9,106 nt of DNA from Chloroflexota bacterium (GTDB lineage Bacteria; Chloroflexota; UBA4733): contig JANWJO010000189.1 of assembly GCA_025449435.1 (NCBI GenBank), positions 1 through 9,106 on the forward strand, written 5' to 3'. Below are positions 6,370 to 9,106 of the stretch, one piece after another. Both the position numbers and the translations under genes were made by a program. The notes beneath the pieces were generated by a model. It had not been told where the DNA came from, made no database searches, and saw nothing but the letters and a program-made list of their open reading frames with translations. How positions within the stretch are numbered: position 1 is the first letter of the stretch; every line of letters starts with the position of its first letter.

Positions 6370-7089
6370 CTACGGTCCGCCAGAGGAGATATCATCCACG
6401 TGCCACGAACCCGACTCCGGGACGAGCGTCATCAACTGCTGTGAGTCAGCGGCTCCAGAGAAGTGATAGGTAACGTTGACCGTACAGGCTCGTCCGCCAG
6501 CGCGCAAAATGGGCGTGTCGACCGTGAACGACTGCGGCACGCTGTTAGCATCGAGGATGGTGAGTATAGGCCGACCCTGCTTGATCTGATCGAGGAGCGT
6601 CTGGCTGAGGAACTGCTGCGCCGACGCTCCAGATGGGTCCTGCTTCATGGCCGTCAAGAACATGGATGCGACCCGCAACGCGTCTACCGTGGTGAGGCCA
6701 ACCGGCATTGACGCTGGTGTGGTCGGCGTCGGCGGCACCACGTGCGAGATGCTGGCCTCACTAGAGGTGATTTGGTCGGTGGTTGCCACTTGGCTGGTTG
6801 CGGCAACAGTCGTGGCCGGAGGCGCGGAATTCGTGTCTTGTGCTGTGCTGGTCGAGGCCAACGCGGTCGAAGTCGTCGCTTGTGTGGCGGCCGAAGTTGC
6901 TGTTGACGATGCCACCTGGCTGGTGGTCTGCTGCGCGGAGGTTGCCACAGGTGCCGAGGATTGCGCCGTAGTGATGGCCGCTTTGGCGGTTGGTGTTGGG
7001 ACCGCGATGGCGGGCGGTGACCCGCAAGCTGCCAGCGCGATTCCAAGGCAGCCACTGGTGATCCAAGCGGAGAGGCTGCGCGCCTGCAT
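6370..7089 (-). CDS. Predicted lipoprotein with Thr/Ser/Ala stalk and small C-terminal domain
   Basis: 239 residues. The N-terminus is a type II signal peptide: a short polar start with Arg4, a hydrophobic stretch to about residue 18, and lipobox LAAC at 19-22, so Cys22 should be lipidated and the protein anchored outside the cytoplasmic membrane. Residues 23-130 are a low-complexity stalk of Thr, Ser, Ala, Val, Pro and Gln. Residues 131-239 look globular, with a helix-rich first half (VDALRVASMFLTAMKQ at 135-150) and a strand-rich end finishing SGSWHVDDISSGGP, a pattern like NTF2-like or DUF4878-type export domains; that resemblance is by eye only. I chose ATG 7089 rather than upstream in-frame starts because it places the signal peptide at the terminus and has AGGAG 11 bases upstream. 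It follows htrA in the same direction after 285 nt. No family was firmly recognised. Confidence 0.8.
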   Translation of the reverse strand: MQARSLSAWITSGCLGIALAACGSPPAIAVPTPTAKAAITTAQSSAPVATSAQQTTSQVASSTATSAATQATTSTALASTSTAQDTNSAPPATTVAATSQVATTDQITSSEASISHVVPPTPTTPASMPVGLTTVDALRVASMFLTAMKQDPSGASAQQFLSQTLLDQIKQGRPILTILDANSVPQSFTVDTPILRAGGRACTVNVTYHFSGAADSQQLMTLVPESGSWHVDDISSGGP

Positions 7090-7374
7090 GGTGCACTGTT
7101 CTCCTACTCCGCGCGGCTTGGTCGATGGGCGCCCTTGTTGGACCGCCTCCCGCGGCGCTGGCACTACCTCTCCTCGCCTGGCCACCAGACGTGCTCGCGT
7201 CCCCCTGGAACTTCCTTGACCAGTATACAGGAGTGTCCATCGGCGCTGGCCGTTGTGGCCTATCGCTGGCTCAGAACTCGACGAATCCCACCCCCTCCCC
7301 CCTCCTCAGCAAGCTAGGGAGGGGGGTGGGGGTGGGATTCGTCGTCGCTGGCCCCTGGAAAGGGAGACCACACG
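7090..7374. other. Intergenic region between htrA and the lipoprotein gene
   Basis: 285 nt with no supported gene. It contains the long inverted repeat described separately (7280-7343). On the minus strand TATACT (7222-7227) could be a -10 box for the lipoprotein gene, with a leader near 130 nt, but I find no good -35 partner. The remainder shows nothing else I can name. Confidence 0.4.
7280..7343. repeat. Long G/C-run inverted repeat behind htrA
   Basis: Arms 7280-7305 and 7318-7343 pair at 25 of 26 positions (one T-T mismatch at 7296/7327) with a 12-nt loop. The outer part GACGAATCCCACCCCC is perfectly mirrored. The plus strand at 7317-7335 has G runs of 3, 6, 5 and 3 separated by single bases, a strong quadruplex pattern, and the left arm gives the equivalent on the minus strand. 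It starts 32 nt past the htrA stop, so it would form a very stable hairpin in the htrA transcript and may end it or protect it from decay; no U tract follows. It could equally be a mobile palindromic repeat. Confidence 0.75.
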
Positions 7375-8817
7375 CTAACTTGTGGTCTGCTGGGCTGGCC
7401 AATCACCAAGGATGACGTTGACTGACTGCTGCTTCCCATCGCGGATGATAGTGACCGACACGGTGTCGCCCACCGCTTTGGTCGCGAGGTAACTGGATAT
7501 CTCAGCAACCTTGCTCACCGCGTGACCATCCACCGCGACGATGATGTCGCCACCCGTTGGTGGGTTATTGCCGTTGTCGGTGGCGGCAATCAGTCCGGCT
7601 TTGGCTGCAGGTCCACCCGGCTGGACCGAAGTCACGAGCACGCCACTGGTGACGCTCACGCCCAACTGTTTGGCGATGGCTGGTGTGATGTCGAGCCCAC
7701 CGATGCCCATGAACGGATGCTGCACCGACTGGCCAGCCAGCAACTTCGGCAACAGGGCCTTAGCCTCGTTGATCGGGATGGCAAAGCCAACGCCGACCGA
7801 CCCACGTACTGGGCTCTCGATAGCAGTAGTGATGCCAATCACTTGGGCATGGGCATTGAACAGCGCGCCACCGGAGTTACCAGGATTGATCGGCGCGTCG
7901 GTTTGCAGGAGCCCATTCAGCGGCTTGCCGGAGCCTGCATCGAAGGTGCGGCCCACCCCGCTGATGATGCCTGAGGTCACCGTGTGCTCAAGGCCGAATG
8001 GCGTGCCGATGGCCACCACTGGATCGCCGACCTTCACCGCGTCGGAGTCGCCAAGCGTCGCCGGCCGCAATGTGCCGGTGTACCCGACCAGTTGAACAAC
8101 AGCAAGATCATCGAGCGTATCGGCTGTTACGACCTTCGCCGGCGACTGCGTGCCATCGGCAAATGCCACGGTCACGGAGTTGGCGCCAGACACCACGTGC
8201 GCGTTGGTGAGGATGTGTCCAGAGGTATCCAGGATGATGCCAGAGCCTTCACCCTGGGCCTGCGACGGAATGCCGCGCGGACCGACCTGGCTTTCTGTGA
8301 CGGTAATGCTCACGATAGAGGTATTGGCCTGGGTATACACTTGGCCGGCGATGGTAGTAGCGTTGCCGGCGTCGGCAACGGTAGTGGCGTTGCCGACGCC
8401 GGCAAGGGTCGCCGGCTGTGCGGCAGCCACCGTGGCAGGAACCGCCGTAGGCTGGCTAGCGCGCTTGGTGGTCGCATCTGCGACCTGCGCAACGGCGGTT
8501 GCTGGCAGCGATGTAGCAGCGGATGCCGCCTGCGGCACAGTCGCCGTGGCAGCGCCTACCATCGTTAGGTGGGTGGCGGCGTAGGCTCCGCCGACGGCCC
8601 CGCTCACTACGCCAAGGGCTGCGCCGCCAGCTAGGACAGCCACGAGGAAGCCCCGGCGCGTCGACCGTGCACCGGCCGGTTGGCGCGAAGTCAATGGATA
8701 CATCCCGGGCTGCGACGCGGGGTTGCCCTGTTCTATTGCCGGATCGGGGCGCTGAAACATGCTATTGTCGCCGCGGTTGCGGGGGTCCTGCGGGTTCGAA
8801 CCGTTGCTAGTAGCCAC
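7375..8817 (-). CDS. htrA: HtrA/DegP-like serine protease (S1C) with one PDZ domain
   Basis: 480 residues. Layout: cytosolic, Pro/Asn-rich lead (1-50); STRRGFLV at 52-59 resembling the twin-arginine motif and entering a hydrophobic segment (57-81) that ends AYAA; Ala/Thr/Val-rich linker (85-160) with two GNATT(V/I)A units at 142-157; a trypsin-like domain (about 160-360) with catalytic His207 (TNAH), Asp237 (DLAVV) and Ser315 (PGNSGGALF); and a PDZ domain (about 368-470). It should act outside the membrane on misfolded or specific envelope proteins, and all catalytic residues are present. The hydrophobic segment may be an anchor or a cleaved Tat signal; the 50-residue lead favours an anchor. 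The GTG start at 8817 is supported by AAAGGAG seven bases upstream; the first in-frame ATG, 57 nt later, has no ribosome site. The lipoprotein gene follows in the same direction. Confidence 0.93.
   Translation of the reverse strand: MATSNGSNPQDPRNRGDNSMFQRPDPAIEQGNPASQPGMYPLTSRQPAGARSTRRGFLVAVLAGGAALGVVSGAVGGAYAATHLTMVGAATATVPQAASAATSLPATAVAQVADATTKRASQPTAVPATVAAAQPATLAGVGNATTVADAGNATTIAGQVYTQANTSIVSITVTESQVGPRGIPSQAQGEGSGIILDTSGHILTNAHVVSGANSVTVAFADGTQSPAKVVTADTLDDLAVVQLVGYTGTLRPATLGDSDAVKVGDPVVAIGTPFGLEHTVTSGIISGVGRTFDAGSGKPLNGLLQTDAPINPGNSGGALFNAHAQVIGITTAIESPVRGSVGVGFAIPINEAKALLPKLLAGQSVQHPFMGIGGLDITPAIAKQLGVSVTSGVLVTSVQPGGPAAKAGLIAATDNGNNPPTGGDIIVAVDGHAVSKVAEISSYLATKAVGDTVSVTIIRDGKQQSVNVILGDWPAQQTTS
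8363..8405. repeat. Inverted 17-nt repeat inside the htrA linker
   Basis: Bases 8363-8379 and 8389-8405 are exact reverse complements, and each is itself nearly palindromic. On the minus strand they encode parts of the two GNATT(V/I)A units of the protease linker (about residues 138-152). An in-frame stem this exact, together with the amino-acid repeat, points to local duplication or insertion of a palindrome within the linker. Confidence 0.6.
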
Positions 8818-8824
8818 AATTGCA

Positions 8825-8831
8825 CTCCTTT
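8825..8831 (-). promoter_or_regulatory. Ribosome binding site of htrA (supports GTG start)
   Basis: AAAGGAG on the minus strand, seven bases before GTG 8817. It decides the start, since the next in-frame ATG (8760) has no such site. Confidence 0.75.
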
Positions 8832-8968
8832 GGCTTGTGGGACTGGTTGCCGGACCGGCGCCGTTGCCTGGGACCGGTGTGTCACTGCAGGCATGTTCGC
8901 GCTCGAAACTTGGATCAGCATTAGAGTGGATTAGAGCAAGGTGAGAGCCGTCTAGTTGCTGCGACGGC

Positions 8969-9106
8969 CCCCTCCTTTAAGGTTCCCCAAGAGGGGAACC
9001 GAGCGGGCTGAATGATGGTGCTCCATAGAGCGATCAGCGGGCAGGCAACCATTCTTCCAGCGCAACGTCCCCCTCACCGGGAGGACGACTTGGGGGTCAT
9101 CGCTGC
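8969..9106. repeat. Palindromic repeat copies B2 and C2 upstream of htrA
   Basis: The space 8818..9106 holds the htrA leader and then repeats running to the window edge. Bases 8969-9004 are copy B2, matching 6240-6275 at 30 of 36 positions; within it GGTTCCCC (8981-8988) and GGGGAACC (8993-9000) form a perfect 8-bp stem with loop AAGA. Bases 9055-9071 are copy C2, matching 4853-4869 at 15 of 17, followed by an imperfect CGTCC/GGACG stem and a TGGGGGT tract. B and C lie within 140 nt of each other here, which suggests that A, B and C are parts of a longer element seen intact only in some gaps. No convincing htrA promoter was found in 8832..8968; a CTCTAAT direct repeat on the minus strand there (about 8918-8937) is unexplained. 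Confidence 0.6.

Noticed and set aside
6195..6473. A 92-codon plus-strand frame over the lipoprotein-rhaI gap
   Set aside because: It crosses the repeat cluster and the end of the lipoprotein gene, and its translation has the Arg/Pro/Ser look of repeat-derived frames.
7090..7185. Upstream start extending the lipoprotein by 32 residues
   Set aside because: It would bury the signal peptide and lipobox behind a polar Arg/Pro-rich stretch.
7522..8568. Several plus-strand frames of 150-194 codons antisense to htrA
   Set aside because: The minus strand encodes a complete protease with its catalytic triad; these are frame shadows.
3310..9106. CRISPR array from the recurring palindromes
   Set aside because: The copies are not tandem, have no regular spacers, and differ in length and sequence.

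Overview
This is a GC-rich (roughly 60%), tightly packed bacterial window with seven protein-coding genes, one of them cut by the left edge, and no RNA genes, CRISPR or transposase. Four genes read rightwards (2..4818) and three read leftwards (8817..4918), so the two groups converge at about 4819..4917. The dispersed G/C-run palindromes between genes, the Mrp with an N-terminal DUF59 domain, the Streptomyces/Pseudomonas-type L-rhamnose isomerase and the Ala/Thr-rich exported proteins would suit a Chloroflexota (Roseiflexus/Chloroflexus-like) genome. That placement is an inference from style, not a demonstrated assignment.

Right-reading block: the 3' part of a phosphomannomutase/phosphoglucomutase is followed after 12 nt by a DUF1611 P-loop protein resembling D-glutamate N-acetyltransferase DgcN. 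After 50 nt comes an enolase-superfamily racemase/epimerase resembling N-acetyl-D-glutamate racemase DgcA. Together dgcN and dgcA would turn D-glutamate into N-acetyl-L-glutamate, which suggests salvage of D-Glu from peptidoglycan. The 50-nt spacer is filled by a perfect hairpin and a run of G tracts that also supplies the ribosome binding site of dgcA. After a 264-nt gap made largely of palindromic repeats comes an Mrp/ApbC-type Fe-S cluster carrier ATPase with an unusual low-complexity N-terminal tail.

Left-reading block: an HtrA/DegP-like S1C serine protease with one PDZ domain and a Tat-like, membrane-anchoring N-terminus is followed by a lipoprotein with a long Thr/Ser/Ala stalk and a small C-terminal domain, then by an L-rhamnose isomerase standing alone. 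The first two are cell-surface or extracytoplasmic proteins with the same compositional bias and could share an envelope role. The isomerase is cytoplasmic and has its own plausible promoter.

Most intergenic gaps (2171..2220, 3310..3573, 4819..4917, 6139..6369, 7090..7374, 8818..9106) contain imperfect palindromes, and several share recognisable sequence with one another. They look like members of one or more short non-autonomous dispersed repeat families. The most striking structures are a 26-bp-arm inverted repeat behind htrA (7280..7343) and the G-tract leader of dgcA. No defence, phage or otherwise clearly new system is visible.
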